Source: an uncultured Christensenella sp. | Lineage (GTDB): Bacteria; Bacillota; Clostridia; Christensenellales; Borkfalkiaceae | DNA length: 64,000 nt | Direction of reading: 5' to 3' | Assembly: GCA_910579705.1 (NCBI GenBank) | Contig: CAJTUI010000004.1 | Coordinates: forward strand, 71,089-135,088 | In this document: positions 8,153 through 16,480 of the stretch, piece after piece | Layout of the letters: each line of letters begins with the position of its first letter | How positions within the stretch are numbered: position 1 is the stretch's first letter | Translations under genes and position numbers: made by a program | Notes under the pieces: generated by a model | The model's input: only the letters and a program-made list of their open reading frames with translations | What the model was told of the DNA's origin: nothing | Database searches by the model: none

Positions 8153-9091
8153 TTACTCTTTCACGCCGCCCATATTTACGCCCTTTGCGAAATATTTCTG
8201 TATGAACGGATAAATAACGAGTATGGGAACCATTGCGAAAATAACCATTGCGTACGCAATCGAGGTGCCCTGACCTACGTTCGCAAGGTCTGAGGTGTCA
8301 ATATCGTACGAACCCGTAAGTCCCGTTTCTTTCTGAATGAAGTCGCGCATATACACCTGCACGGGCCAGGAGTAGTTCTGCCCCGCCGCGCTTGTCACCC
8401 TGTACGCCCAGAAATAACCGTTCCAGCGCGAAATTCCGAAAAACAGAGCGACGGTGGCTATTGTGGCCTTGCTCATAGGAATGTAGACTTTGGTGAGTAT
8501 CTGCAATTCCGTTGCGCCGTCTATTCTCGCCGCCTCTTCTATCTCCGAGGGAACGCCCTCGAAAGAGTTTCTGAGAAGGATTATGTTTGTCGCGTTCATA
8601 CCCATTGCGAGGACTATCAGCCATTTGAGGTCGATGTCGGCCATATTGGTGCTGCCCGCAAACAGGGTCGCCATAACGCTGCCCGTAGCCTTGTAGTTGA
8701 GGAACTGGGGGACGACGCCTGCCGAGAACCACATCGTAAATACCAGAAAGAAGTTGAAACCGTGTCTGCCCATAAGCCTTTTTTTGGAGAGAGCGTAGGC
8801 GCCGAGTATCGAATAGATAAGGCACCATACCGTTCCTATGAAGGTTACGAACAGAGTGTTGGAGTAGCTGACCCAGAAATTGGCGCTGTTAAACACGAAT
8901 TTAAAGGAGTCCAGCTGTAATTTACCCGTAGGCCATAAAATGACTTCGTTGTTTCTTACCGCGTCCCAGCTGCTAAACATAGAGCTTAGCGCAAAAACCA
9001 GCGGGTAGATGCACATTGCCGCAAAGACTATGAGGAAGAAATACGCGACTATTCTGAAAATAAGCTCGCTGACTTCTGTTTTTCTTTTCAC
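8153..9091 (-). CDS. carbohydrate ABC transporter permease, LplC/YtcP type
   Basis: Inner-membrane permease of a CUT1 importer. It has six predicted helices and the EAA loop EIEEAARIDGATELQILTKV (about 183-202), and ends with the usual QKYFAKGVNMGGVKE tail of LplC-type proteins. It starts with GTG at 9091 behind GGAGGGGGAG. It follows the LplB-type permease with a 15-bp gap and precedes the binding-protein gene. The partner subunits are the neighbours at 5.3-10.2 kb. Confidence 0.93.
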   Translation of the reverse strand: MKRKTEVSELIFRIVAYFFLIVFAAMCIYPLVFALSSMFSSWDAVRNNEVILWPTGKLQLDSFKFVFNSANFWVSYSNTLFVTFIGTVWCLIYSILGAYALSKKRLMGRHGFNFFLVFTMWFSAGVVPQFLNYKATGSVMATLFAGSTNMADIDLKWLIVLAMGMNATNIILLRNSFEGVPSEIEEAARIDGATELQILTKVYIPMSKATIATVALFFGISRWNGYFWAYRVTSAAGQNYSWPVQVYMRDFIQKETGLTGSYDIDTSDLANVGQGTSIAYAMVIFAMVPILVIYPFIQKYFAKGVNMGGVKE

Positions 9092-9106
9092 TTGTACTCC
9101 CCCTCC

Positions 9107-10165
9107 TTAATACAGCGACACGTCCGACGCTTTTCTTGCTATCGTATTGGAGCCTATGACGAGAATCATACCGATAAGGTTGTTTGTCATTTCGCCCGCG
9201 ATACCGTAGCCCTGCGTGGAGTTCTGCGTGAGATTGTTTGCCCAGGTGGAAACCACGTTTGCGACGGCGTAGTTTTCTTTGTTGGGTCCGGGGCAGAGCA
9301 GATACAACTTTTCGTAGCCTACCGAAAGCAGGCCGCCTATCTTCATAATGAGCATTATAATGACGGTTGAAAGGATGCTGGGGATAACTACGTACCGCAT
9401 CTGCGCCATTTTGCCCGCGCCGTCTATCTGCGCCGCCTCGTACGAGGTGGGCGAAACCGCGATTACCGCGGCGAAGAACACAATCGAGTCGTAGCCCGCG
9501 TGCTCCCAGATGTCCGTTATGATGTATATCGGCCTGAAATACTCCGCCGTGTACACAAGGCCCTGATTGAGCTTGGAGTGGAGCACGGACGAAGTGGAAA
9601 TTTTATCCAGTAACTGGGATATGACGCCTATCTTGCCGCCGCCCGTCGTGCCGCTGAACAGTGCGAGCGTGAGCGAGGTGACGATAACCGTTGAAATGAA
9701 TTTCGGGAGGTATACGCACACCTGCATAACCGAGCGCGCCACGTTGGACTTCACTTCGTTGAAAAACAGCGCGAGAATAATCGGCGTGGGGAAACCGAAC
9801 AACAGGCCGTAGAATGCTATTATAAACGTGTTTCTGAACGCAGGCCAGAACGACAGCGCCTCGCTGCCGAGAAATACCGTCTGGAAATTGTAAATTCCCG
9901 CCCACGGCCTGTCGGACGAGTAGTCCTGCGGGCCGTACTTGAACGCCGCGGTAAGCTCGTACATAGGGAGATACTTCCATAACAGGTATACAAGCATCAT
10001 CGGAACGAGCATAAGATACAATCGCCAGTCTTTAAGGATTGTAAAACCCGTGGTCTTCCATCTGTTCCGCTCTGTTTCGTCCCTTACCTGCTGCTCGGCA
10101 GACATCGAATATGTACCCGTCGCCTCGTCATAGATAAGGAAGTCGTCACATTTGAGTTTGAACAT
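9107..10165 (-). CDS. carbohydrate ABC transporter permease, LplB type
   Basis: First permease of the CUT1 importer. About 50 soluble N-terminal residues precede the first helix (LYLMLVPMMLVYLLWKYLPM); the EAA loop SPTSYEAAQIDGAGKMAQMR is near 245-265; the C-terminus ends in NTIARKASDVSLY, matching LplB-type proteins. The ATG at 10165 has TGGAGG upstream. Members of this family beside pectin enzymes import oligogalacturonides; substrate here is inferred from context. Confidence 0.92.
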   Translation of the reverse strand: MFKLKCDDFLIYDEATGTYSMSAEQQVRDETERNRWKTTGFTILKDWRLYLMLVPMMLVYLLWKYLPMYELTAAFKYGPQDYSSDRPWAGIYNFQTVFLGSEALSFWPAFRNTFIIAFYGLLFGFPTPIILALFFNEVKSNVARSVMQVCVYLPKFISTVIVTSLTLALFSGTTGGGKIGVISQLLDKISTSSVLHSKLNQGLVYTAEYFRPIYIITDIWEHAGYDSIVFFAAVIAVSPTSYEAAQIDGAGKMAQMRYVVIPSILSTVIIMLIMKIGGLLSVGYEKLYLLCPGPNKENYAVANVVSTWANNLTQNSTQGYGIAGEMTNNLIGMILVIGSNTIARKASDVSLY

Positions 10166-10249
10166 CGAAACTTTCCTCCATATCGCCTAAACTATAAGCT
10201 TTAATTATGCGTAACGCGGTTTCCCGCATTGCTTGCCGTTAATGATTTT

Positions 10250-10289
10250 TTCCGACTTGGCAACAAGTCGGAAAGGGGACGTCCCCTTT
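10250..10289. repeat. two adjacent palindromes in an intergenic gap
   Basis: TTCCGACTTG and CAAGTCGGAA form a 10-bp stem with loop GCAA (10250-10273), immediately followed by the 18-bp palindrome AAAGGGGACGTCCCCTTT (10272-10289) and a T-rich stretch on the plus strand. Both genes at its sides are on the minus strand. Similar GGGG/CCCC palindromes lie at 8112-8124 and 51262-51277, each upstream of a transporter gene. Confidence 0.5.
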
Positions 10290-10305
10290 GAATTTTTTGA
10301 TTTTT

Positions 10306-11001
10306 TCAGTCGCCGAGGCCTTCGTCCCAGCGTTTTAAAATGGAAATCGTCTGCTCGTCTATTTCAATCGGCTCGTCGCCGAACTCGTCGCGGCGCCGCT
10401 TTTCTTCGCGCTCCGCCTCCAATCTCAACAGGTAGTGTTTCTGGTCCTCGAACATTCCGTCCAGTCTGCGGAGAATTAATACTATCACAAGCCCTATCGC
10501 AAGAGATATCAAGTCCCAGACCGCCGCCATAAGCCAGCCCGCGCCGTCGCCGAAACAGGCGCCCACGGCCGACCTGCCCAGCCAGACCAGAACCCAGCCC
10601 GAAAGCAGAAACAGCGCCGAATTGTACCATTTTTTGCGTATGCGCTCTTTTCCTATATATTTAGTCGCCAAAAGCAACAGCGCCGAAAACAGGTTGCCTA
10701 TTATATAGACCGCGAAAAAGTAGGGTTGGAACGCGGCTCCGTTCATTTTCAGCAGGCAGTACAGAAGCCCGTCGCCGACCGCGAAAAATACCGACGGCCA
10801 GCCCCAGCGCATCATTACGAGCAAAACTATCGGAACGAGCGGGGAAAAAGTGAAATCACCGTTAAACCTTATGAACGCGAAGTGTAAAATCAGTTCGAAG
10901 CCCGTCAGTATCACCGCAAAAAGAAACAGATCCGTAAGGCGGTATTGCCGCAATGTTATTAATCTTGAACCGTTTTTACGCATATTTATCCAATCTGACA
11001 T
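10306..11001 (-). CDS. unrecognised multi-helix membrane protein at head of pectin operon
   Basis: About 231 residues with six hydrophobic segments and a charged tail (RLEAEREEKRRRDEFGDE). The arrangement of short helices faintly recalls ECF-type substrate-specific subunits, but I cannot name a family. The start is uncertain: ATG 11001 (MSDWINMRK) has no ribosome binding site because an inverted repeat lies immediately upstream; ATG 10983 has only a weak GATTGG. It is the first gene after the promoter at 11045-11073 and is separated from lplB by 140 bp. Confidence 0.7.
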   Translation of the reverse strand: MSDWINMRKNGSRLITLRQYRLTDLFLFAVILTGFELILHFAFIRFNGDFTFSPLVPIVLLVMMRWGWPSVFFAVGDGLLYCLLKMNGAAFQPYFFAVYIIGNLFSALLLLATKYIGKERIRKKWYNSALFLLSGWVLVWLGRSAVGACFGDGAGWLMAAVWDLISLAIGLVIVLILRRLDGMFEDQKHYLLRLEAEREEKRRRDEFGDEPIEIDEQTISILKRWDEGLGD

Positions 11002-11004
11002 TTT

Positions 11005-11073
11005 TTGCAACGCAAAATGTTGCAAGTTTACATTAAGCGTTTTGATTATAACACAGCATATCTGAAAAATCAA
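11005..11073 (-). promoter_or_regulatory. pectin ABC operon promoter with operator
   Basis: On the minus strand TTGATT (11068-11073), a 17-bp spacer and TATAAT (11045-11050) form a near-consensus vegetative promoter. Downstream of the predicted start of transcription lies TTGCAAC-N7-GTTGCAA (11005-11025), a perfect 7-bp inverted repeat in the place expected for a repressor operator. Confidence 0.72.
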
Positions 11074-11085
11074 TACATTTTTTAA

Positions 11086-11114
11086 TTGTTTCACAAAAAA
11101 ATTTATGATATTAT
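11086..11114 (+). promoter_or_regulatory. pectinesterase promoter
   Basis: TTGTTT (11086-11091), a 17-bp spacer and TATTAT (11109-11114) on the plus strand, followed at 11130-11136 by the ribosome binding site AAAGGAG before the ATG at 11142. It is back to back with the promoter of the ABC operon, so one regulator at 11005-11025 could influence both. Confidence 0.6.
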
Positions 11115-11141
11115 ATAGCCATAATTCAAAGGAGCAACGAT

Positions 11142-12068
11142 ATGAGAGAACTTTTCCTGACCCCCGCAGACAGTATAGAAAAAGCGGTCGCCGCGCTGAC
11201 GGAGCCGGCCGTAGTTTACCTGAAAGCGGGGATTTACAGACAAAAAACCGTTATCGCCGCGGACAACGTGACGCTTGTCGGCGAGGACAGGGAGAAAACA
11301 ATTATAACATTCGACGATTACGCGAGAAAGATACACGCCGACGGGAACGAGTACAACACCTTCCGCACCTATACGCTGTGCGTGACGGGCAATAACGTGA
11401 AACTTGAAAACCTGACGGTCGAAAACTCCAACACCGACCCGATAACCGCGGGGCAGTGCGTGGCGCTGTCCGTTCACGGCAAGCTGTTCCGCACCGAAAA
11501 CGTAGACCTCAGATCTTTGCAGGACACCCTCTTCCTCTCGCCCTTCCCCGACGATCTGGTTCTAAGATACCGCAATTTCCTGCCGCGCGAGCAACTGTAC
11601 GCCGAGGGCGGAAATCTGCACCTCTTCCGCGGTTGCCGTATCTTCGGCAGCGTGGACTTCGTGTTCGGCGGGGCGCGGGCGCTGTTTTACGGCTGCGAGC
11701 TTGTTTCGCTCTCTGACGGGCGCAACGAAGGCTTTGTCGCCGCGCCCTGCCACCCGCTTGCGGAAGAGGTCGGGTTCGTGTTTACGGATTGCGCGTTCAA
11801 AAACGGCGGCGCGAAAGATAACAGCGTATTCCTAGCGCGGCCCTGGCGCGACTTCGGCAAGTGCGCGTTTATAAACTGCGCTTTGGACGGGCACATCAAC
11901 CCCGCGCTGTTCGATAAGTGGAACGACACCGCGCGCGACAAAACTGCGAGGTTTTCGTATCGCGGCCTGAGCGGGACAGGGCTTGCGCCCGCGGATTGGG
12001 CGAGAGAACTTTCGGCGGCGCAGGTAAGTAGTATTATAGATTATTGTAATGAAAAATTTAACTGTTAA
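11142..12068 (+). CDS. pectinesterase (carbohydrate esterase family 8)
   Basis: Removes methyl esters from homogalacturonan. Family landmarks are seen in order: AGIYRQKTVI (strand entry), ITAGQCVALSV (the QAVAL box), LQDTLF (catalytic Gln/Asp), GSVDFVFGGA (second catalytic Asp), and FLARPWRDFG (the LGRPW box with the substrate-binding Arg and Trp). 308 residues is the normal catalytic-domain length. No signal peptide is present, so the enzyme is predicted to be cytoplasmic and to act on imported methylated oligogalacturonides. It is the only plus-strand gene of the locus, divergent from the ABC operon and convergent with uxaC. Confidence 0.93.
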   Translation: MRELFLTPADSIEKAVAALTEPAVVYLKAGIYRQKTVIAADNVTLVGEDREKTIITFDDYARKIHADGNEYNTFRTYTLCVTGNNVKLENLTVENSNTDPITAGQCVALSVHGKLFRTENVDLRSLQDTLFLSPFPDDLVLRYRNFLPREQLYAEGGNLHLFRGCRIFGSVDFVFGGARALFYGCELVSLSDGRNEGFVAAPCHPLAEEVGFVFTDCAFKNGGAKDNSVFLARPWRDFGKCAFINCALDGHINPALFDKWNDTARDKTARFSYRGLSGTGLAPADWARELSAAQVSSIIDYCNEKFNC

Positions 12069-12096
12069 AAGACTGGATTTTGACAAATAATGTAAC

Positions 12097-12135
12097 AGCG
12101 GACGGGGGCTTTCAGGCCCCCGCCCGCTCCGTTTT
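12097..12135 (+). terminator. rho-independent terminator
   Basis: AGCGG-a-CGGGGGC and GCCCCCG-c-CCGCT pair as a 12-bp stem with one mismatch and a 6-nt loop, followed by CCGTTTTT on the plus strand. It ends the pectinesterase message and lies between convergent genes, so it may also serve uxaC. Confidence 0.75.
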
Positions 12136-12140
12136 TAAAA

Positions 12141-13553
12141 TCAGAAACCGAAATATTCCGCCGCGTTGTTGTAGCAAACGTCCTCGACGATTTTACCGAG
12201 CGTTTCCAGCTCCGACGCGGGATACTGGCCGCTTTCCACAAGACGGCCGAGCATACTGCAAATAAGCCGCCTGTAATACTCGTGTCTGGGATACGCCAGA
12301 AACGAGCGGCTGTCCGTAAGCATACCGACCGACTGCGCGATAAGGCCCGTCTGCATAAGCGTTTCGAGGTTCTGGCGCATACCGTCCAGCTGGTCCAAGA
12401 ACCACCAGGCCGTGCCGACCTGAACCCTGCCCTTTACGCCCTCTTTCTGGAAACAGCCCGCAAGCACGGTGAGCGCGTAATTGTCGCGCGGGTTAAGGCA
12501 GTAAAGTATGGTCTTGGGAAGATTGCCGTCCCTGTCCAGCTCGCCGAGCAGCGCGGACAGCTTTTGCATATACACCGCGTCCTCTATCGCGTCGAAACCC
12601 GTGTCGGGGCCTATCTTTTCGAGCATACTCTTGGAGTTGTTTCTCAGCGCGCCGATATGATACTGCTGAACCCAGCCGTATTTTGCGTATTCCCTGCCGA
12701 GATATAAAAGCACGTAGCCCTTGTATTTGTCCTGCTCCTCTTCGGTTATCGGCCGACCGCTCATACCCTTATTAAATACGGCATTCGCCTCATCGTAGGT
12801 CGCGGCAGCGTAATGAACGACGTCGAGCGCGTGGTCGGAAAGCCTGCAACCGAGCGAGTCGAAATAAGCTATTCTCTCGGATAGCGCGGCGCACAGATGT
12901 TCAAGCGTGTTTATCTCTTTCCCCACCGTCTTAGAAAGCGTTCTGACCCAGTCCGCAAACCAGCCGAGTTCCACGTTAATCGCCTTGTCGGGGCGGAACG
13001 CGGGGCGCACGCTTACTTTAAGCGTCTTGTCCGCGTTCATCTTTTTATGCCATTCCAGCGAATCCACGGGGTCGTCCGTGGTGCAAACCGTCTTGACGTT
13101 GAACTTATACATCATCTCGCGCGCGGTCAGCGTTTCGAGCGCTTTGTTTGCCTTGTTCCAGATAGTTTCTGCGTTGGCGGGATTGATAATCTCCTCGATA
13201 CCGAAATACCTGCGCATTTCGAGGTGCGACCAGTGATAGAGCGGATTACCCACGAAATACGGCATAGACTCGACGAACTGCAAATATTTTTTGTAGTCGT
13301 CCTCCGGCCCCGAAATGGAGTCCTCCTCGTAGCCGCGCGCGCGAAGCGCGCGCCATTTATAGTGGTCGCCGTATCTGTCGCCCGCGCCGAGCCAGACTTC
13401 CGCAAGGTTGCGGAATTTCTTGTCCTCGTAAATCTCCTTGGGCTGTAAGTGACAGTGATAGTCTATAATAGGCATCTTTTCGGCGTGGCAATGATACAGC
13501 ATTTTCGCCGTTTCGGTGTCAAGCAAAAAGTCCTTGTCCATAAATTTGTTCAT
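12141..13553 (-). CDS. uxaC: uronate isomerase
   Basis: Isomerises D-galacturonate to D-tagaturonate (or glucuronate to fructuronate), first step of the cytoplasmic uronate pathway. 470 residues, normal for the amidohydrolase-fold UxaC family. Seen: the metal-binding IIDYHCHLQPKEI near residue 30, the family stretch TTDDPVDSLEWH, HIGALRNN, and the C-terminal AYPRHEYYRR. The start chosen is ATG 13553 (MNKFMDKDF), which forms a TAATG overlap with the uxaA stop; an upstream extension would lie inside uxaA. Last gene of the seven-gene uronate operon. Confidence 0.95.
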   Translation of the reverse strand: MNKFMDKDFLLDTETAKMLYHCHAEKMPIIDYHCHLQPKEIYEDKKFRNLAEVWLGAGDRYGDHYKWRALRARGYEEDSISGPEDDYKKYLQFVESMPYFVGNPLYHWSHLEMRRYFGIEEIINPANAETIWNKANKALETLTAREMMYKFNVKTVCTTDDPVDSLEWHKKMNADKTLKVSVRPAFRPDKAINVELGWFADWVRTLSKTVGKEINTLEHLCAALSERIAYFDSLGCRLSDHALDVVHYAAATYDEANAVFNKGMSGRPITEEEQDKYKGYVLLYLGREYAKYGWVQQYHIGALRNNSKSMLEKIGPDTGFDAIEDAVYMQKLSALLGELDRDGNLPKTILYCLNPRDNYALTVLAGCFQKEGVKGRVQVGTAWWFLDQLDGMRQNLETLMQTGLIAQSVGMLTDSRSFLAYPRHEYYRRLICSMLGRLVESGQYPASELETLGKIVEDVCYNNAAEYFGF

Positions 13554-15025
13554 TACAAAGTTACCCCCGTTTTGAATATCGCTATTTCTCTTGTGTTGTT
13601 TACTTCGTTTTTGGTCATCTTGCCGTTTGCAACGCTGACCACGCACTCGATAAGCTTTTCGAGCTGGGCGTCGAACCCGCTATCCAGCACCGCGCCCGCA
13701 TTGAAATCAATCCAGTTGCTTTTCTTTGCGGCAAGCTCCGAATTAGTCGAAATTTTCACCGTTGGAACGAACCCGCCGAACGGCGTTCCGCGCCCCGTGG
13801 TAAACAGCACCAGATGACAGCCCGCCGCCGCGAGGTTGGTGACCGCGACCATATCGTTGCCGGGGCCGTTCAGAAGATTCAGCCCCCTGCGCGTGACAAA
13901 CCCGTCGTCGAAAACAACGTCCTCAACGGGCCCCGAGCCCGATTTCTGGGTACAGCCGAGCGACTTGTCTTCGAGCGTGGTTATGCCGCCCGCCTTGTTG
14001 CCGGGCGAAGGATTTTCGTAAACCGTCTGGCCGTTGCGCCTGAAATAGTCCTTGAAATCGTTTATGAGCCGTACCGCCTTTTCGAATGTTTCCTCGTCCT
14101 TGGCCCTGTTCATTAAAAGCTGCTCCGCGCCAAACATCTCTGGCACCTCGGAAAGCACGGTTGTGCCGCCCGCGGCCACTATGTAGTCGCTGAACCTGCC
14201 GACGAGCGGGTTTGCGGTTATGCCCGAAAGCCCGTCCGAACCGCCGCATTTAAGCCCGACTTTGAGGCAGGATATATCAGTTTCTTCGCGCCTGTCGCGC
14301 TTAATCACTTCGGATATGTCTTTGAGCAGCCTCACGCCGCTCTCTATCTCGTCCTCGACTTCCTGACAGACGAGAAACTTTATTCTGCTTTCGTCCACCC
14401 CGCCAAGCGTTTCGCGGAACGCCGACATCTGGTTGTTTTCGCAACCCAGTCCCAGCACCAGCACGCCGCCCGCGTTGGGGTGGCGCACCATCTTCTGCAA
14501 AATGAACTTAGTGCGTTCGTGGTCCTCGCCCAGCTGCGAGCAACCGTAAGGGTGCGTGTACGCAAACACGCCGTCGAACCCCTTCGTTCCGAAACGGTTC
14601 TTGAACGTTTCGGCAATGAGTTTCGCCTGTCCGTTCACGCAACCGACGGTGGGGACAATCCACAGCTCGTTTCTTATCCCTACGTTTCCGTCCGCGCGGC
14701 GGTATACGTTGACCGTGCGTGGCGCGGCCGCGGAAACGGGCGTTTCCGCTTTCTCGTACGAGTATTCGAGATTGTCCGAAAGGTTTGTCCTTACGTTGTG
14801 CGTATGCACGTGCGCGCCCGCGGGAATATTCTCCGTGGCCCGCGCGATAGGGTTGCCGTACTTGATAATCTGCTCGCCCTCGGCAATATCTCTGAGCGCG
14901 AACTTATGCCCCTTTCCTATATCTCCGACAAGGATTACGCCCTCGTGCTCCTCGCCCTGTTTGAGGTCGGTCAGCGCGACGGCCACGTTGTCCCCGCCGT
15001 TTATAATAATAGTGCTTTTAGCCAT
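13553..15025 (-). CDS. uxaA: altronate dehydratase
   Basis: Dehydrates D-altronate to 2-keto-3-deoxy-D-gluconate. 490 residues as expected. The N-terminal SAF domain (about 1-100, with HVHTHNVRTNLSD) is followed by the galactarate/altronate dehydratase core with THPYGCSQLGED, LGLGCENNQ, LKCGGSDGLSGITANPLVG and FTTGRGTPFGG. It overlaps uxaB by 8 bp and uxaC by one base, which indicates translational coupling of the three galacturonate enzymes. Confidence 0.95.
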   Translation of the reverse strand: MAKSTIIINGGDNVAVALTDLKQGEEHEGVILVGDIGKGHKFALRDIAEGEQIIKYGNPIARATENIPAGAHVHTHNVRTNLSDNLEYSYEKAETPVSAAAPRTVNVYRRADGNVGIRNELWIVPTVGCVNGQAKLIAETFKNRFGTKGFDGVFAYTHPYGCSQLGEDHERTKFILQKMVRHPNAGGVLVLGLGCENNQMSAFRETLGGVDESRIKFLVCQEVEDEIESGVRLLKDISEVIKRDRREETDISCLKVGLKCGGSDGLSGITANPLVGRFSDYIVAAGGTTVLSEVPEMFGAEQLLMNRAKDEETFEKAVRLINDFKDYFRRNGQTVYENPSPGNKAGGITTLEDKSLGCTQKSGSGPVEDVVFDDGFVTRRGLNLLNGPGNDMVAVTNLAAAGCHLVLFTTGRGTPFGGFVPTVKISTNSELAAKKSNWIDFNAGAVLDSGFDAQLEKLIECVVSVANGKMTKNEVNNTREIAIFKTGVTL

Positions 15026-16466
15026 TGACCAATTCCTCGACCGCCTGCCTCATACCCTTTTCGCAAATGGCGCGGATATATCCCGCAACCGTCTGCGTTA
15101 AGTCGCGGTGCAGCGCGTTCATATCGGTATCCCACGCCTGCCCGAAACCAAGCGCTTTGCGCGCGAGCGCAACATAGTCCCCGTCGAACTCCCGCCACAG
15201 CTCTTTCCAGAAATCCAGATACGCGGGGTCGTCTTTGAGCGCTATGTCCTCGTCGCCGCGCTTGCCCCTGTGAAATACGGTGAGCGCCGCGAACGCGAAG
15301 AGAAGGCGCTTGGGCAGCGCGCCCTTTATTCTTATATAGTCCGTCAGCGTGGGCAGCAGCCTCGTTTTGAACTTGGTCGTGGAATTGAGCGCAATCGACA
15401 TAAGCTCGTGACGGATATAGGGGTTTCTATACCGCTCTATTACGCTGTTTGCAAACGCCGTCATCTGTTCCTGCGGTAAATCGATAGTGGGGTTGACTTC
15501 CTCGAAAACGAAGTCTTTGACGAACTTGCCGATTACGGGGTCGTTCACCGCCTCGCCAACGGTGTCTATGCCGCAAAGATACGCAACGGGCACGAGCGCC
15601 GTGTGCGAGCCGTTTAATATCTTCACCTTTCTCTGTTTATAGGGGTGAATATCGTCGGCGAATATAACGTTCAGCCCCGTCTTGTCCGCGGGGAAAACCG
15701 CCTGCACGCGCGGCTGTTTTTTGAGCACCCACAAGTGGAATATTTCGCCCTTTACGACGTTGTTGTCGGTATATCCCGTTTCTTTCTTTATATTCTCTAT
15801 TTCGTCCTTGGGATAGCCGGGCACTATCCTGTCAACAAGCGTGGAGGTAAAGCTGTTTGCGGTCTGCATCCACTCAATGAACTTTTCGTCCATATTATTG
15901 ATACGCGCAAGCTCGGTAAGGCACCTGTACAGTTCCTCGCCGTTGTCGTCTATAAGCTCGCAAGGGATTATCGCAAGTCCCTTGCCCGCGTCGCCTTTGA
16001 AATAATCGTATCTCCTCTTCAACAGCGCGAGCAGTTTTCCGGGGAAACTCTTCGGGCACGCCGAAAAATCTGTGTCGGTCGGGTCGACCGCTATGCCCGC
16101 CTCGGTAGTGTTGGAAATTATAACCTGCAAGTCCTCGCTTTCGCCGTACTTCAAAAACCTCTCGTATTCGGCGAACGGGTTTATACAGTCGCCGATAACG
16201 TCTATAACGCGGCTTGCCTTAACGTTCTTGCCGTCGTCTATGCCTTCTAGGCGGAGCGTATAAAGCCCGTCCTGCTCGGCAAGCTCTTTCACCCTGCCGA
16301 ACGGCATAGGCTGCACTACCGCGACGCCCCCGTCAATCGCGCCCTTGTCGTTCAGGTCCTGTATAATCCAGTCGACGAACGCGCGCAAAAAGTTGCCCTC
16401 GCCGAACTGCATAATCTTAATCTTTCTCTCGGGTTTATTGTAAATCTGTTTACTCAACTGCTGCAT
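15018..16466 (-). CDS. uxaB: tagaturonate reductase
   Basis: NADH-dependent reduction of tagaturonate to altronate; member of the mannitol dehydrogenase family. 482 residues. Seen: nucleotide-binding start KIKIMQFGEGNFLRAFVDW, family stretch SNTTEAGI, and the catalytic-region KVKILNGSHTALVPVAYLCG. UxaB rather than UxuB is chosen because of the IMQFGEGNFLRAF start and the presence of uxaA instead of uxuA. A weak GGGGGA sits before the ATG at 16466; the gap to the ATPase gene upstream is 14 bp. Confidence 0.93.
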   Translation of the reverse strand: MQQLSKQIYNKPERKIKIMQFGEGNFLRAFVDWIIQDLNDKGAIDGGVAVVQPMPFGRVKELAEQDGLYTLRLEGIDDGKNVKASRVIDVIGDCINPFAEYERFLKYGESEDLQVIISNTTEAGIAVDPTDTDFSACPKSFPGKLLALLKRRYDYFKGDAGKGLAIIPCELIDDNGEELYRCLTELARINNMDEKFIEWMQTANSFTSTLVDRIVPGYPKDEIENIKKETGYTDNNVVKGEIFHLWVLKKQPRVQAVFPADKTGLNVIFADDIHPYKQRKVKILNGSHTALVPVAYLCGIDTVGEAVNDPVIGKFVKDFVFEEVNPTIDLPQEQMTAFANSVIERYRNPYIRHELMSIALNSTTKFKTRLLPTLTDYIRIKGALPKRLLFAFAALTVFHRGKRGDEDIALKDDPAYLDFWKELWREFDGDYVALARKALGFGQAWDTDMNALHRDLTQTVAGYIRAICEKGMRQAVEELVNG

Positions 16467-16480
16467 AAATATCTCCCCCT

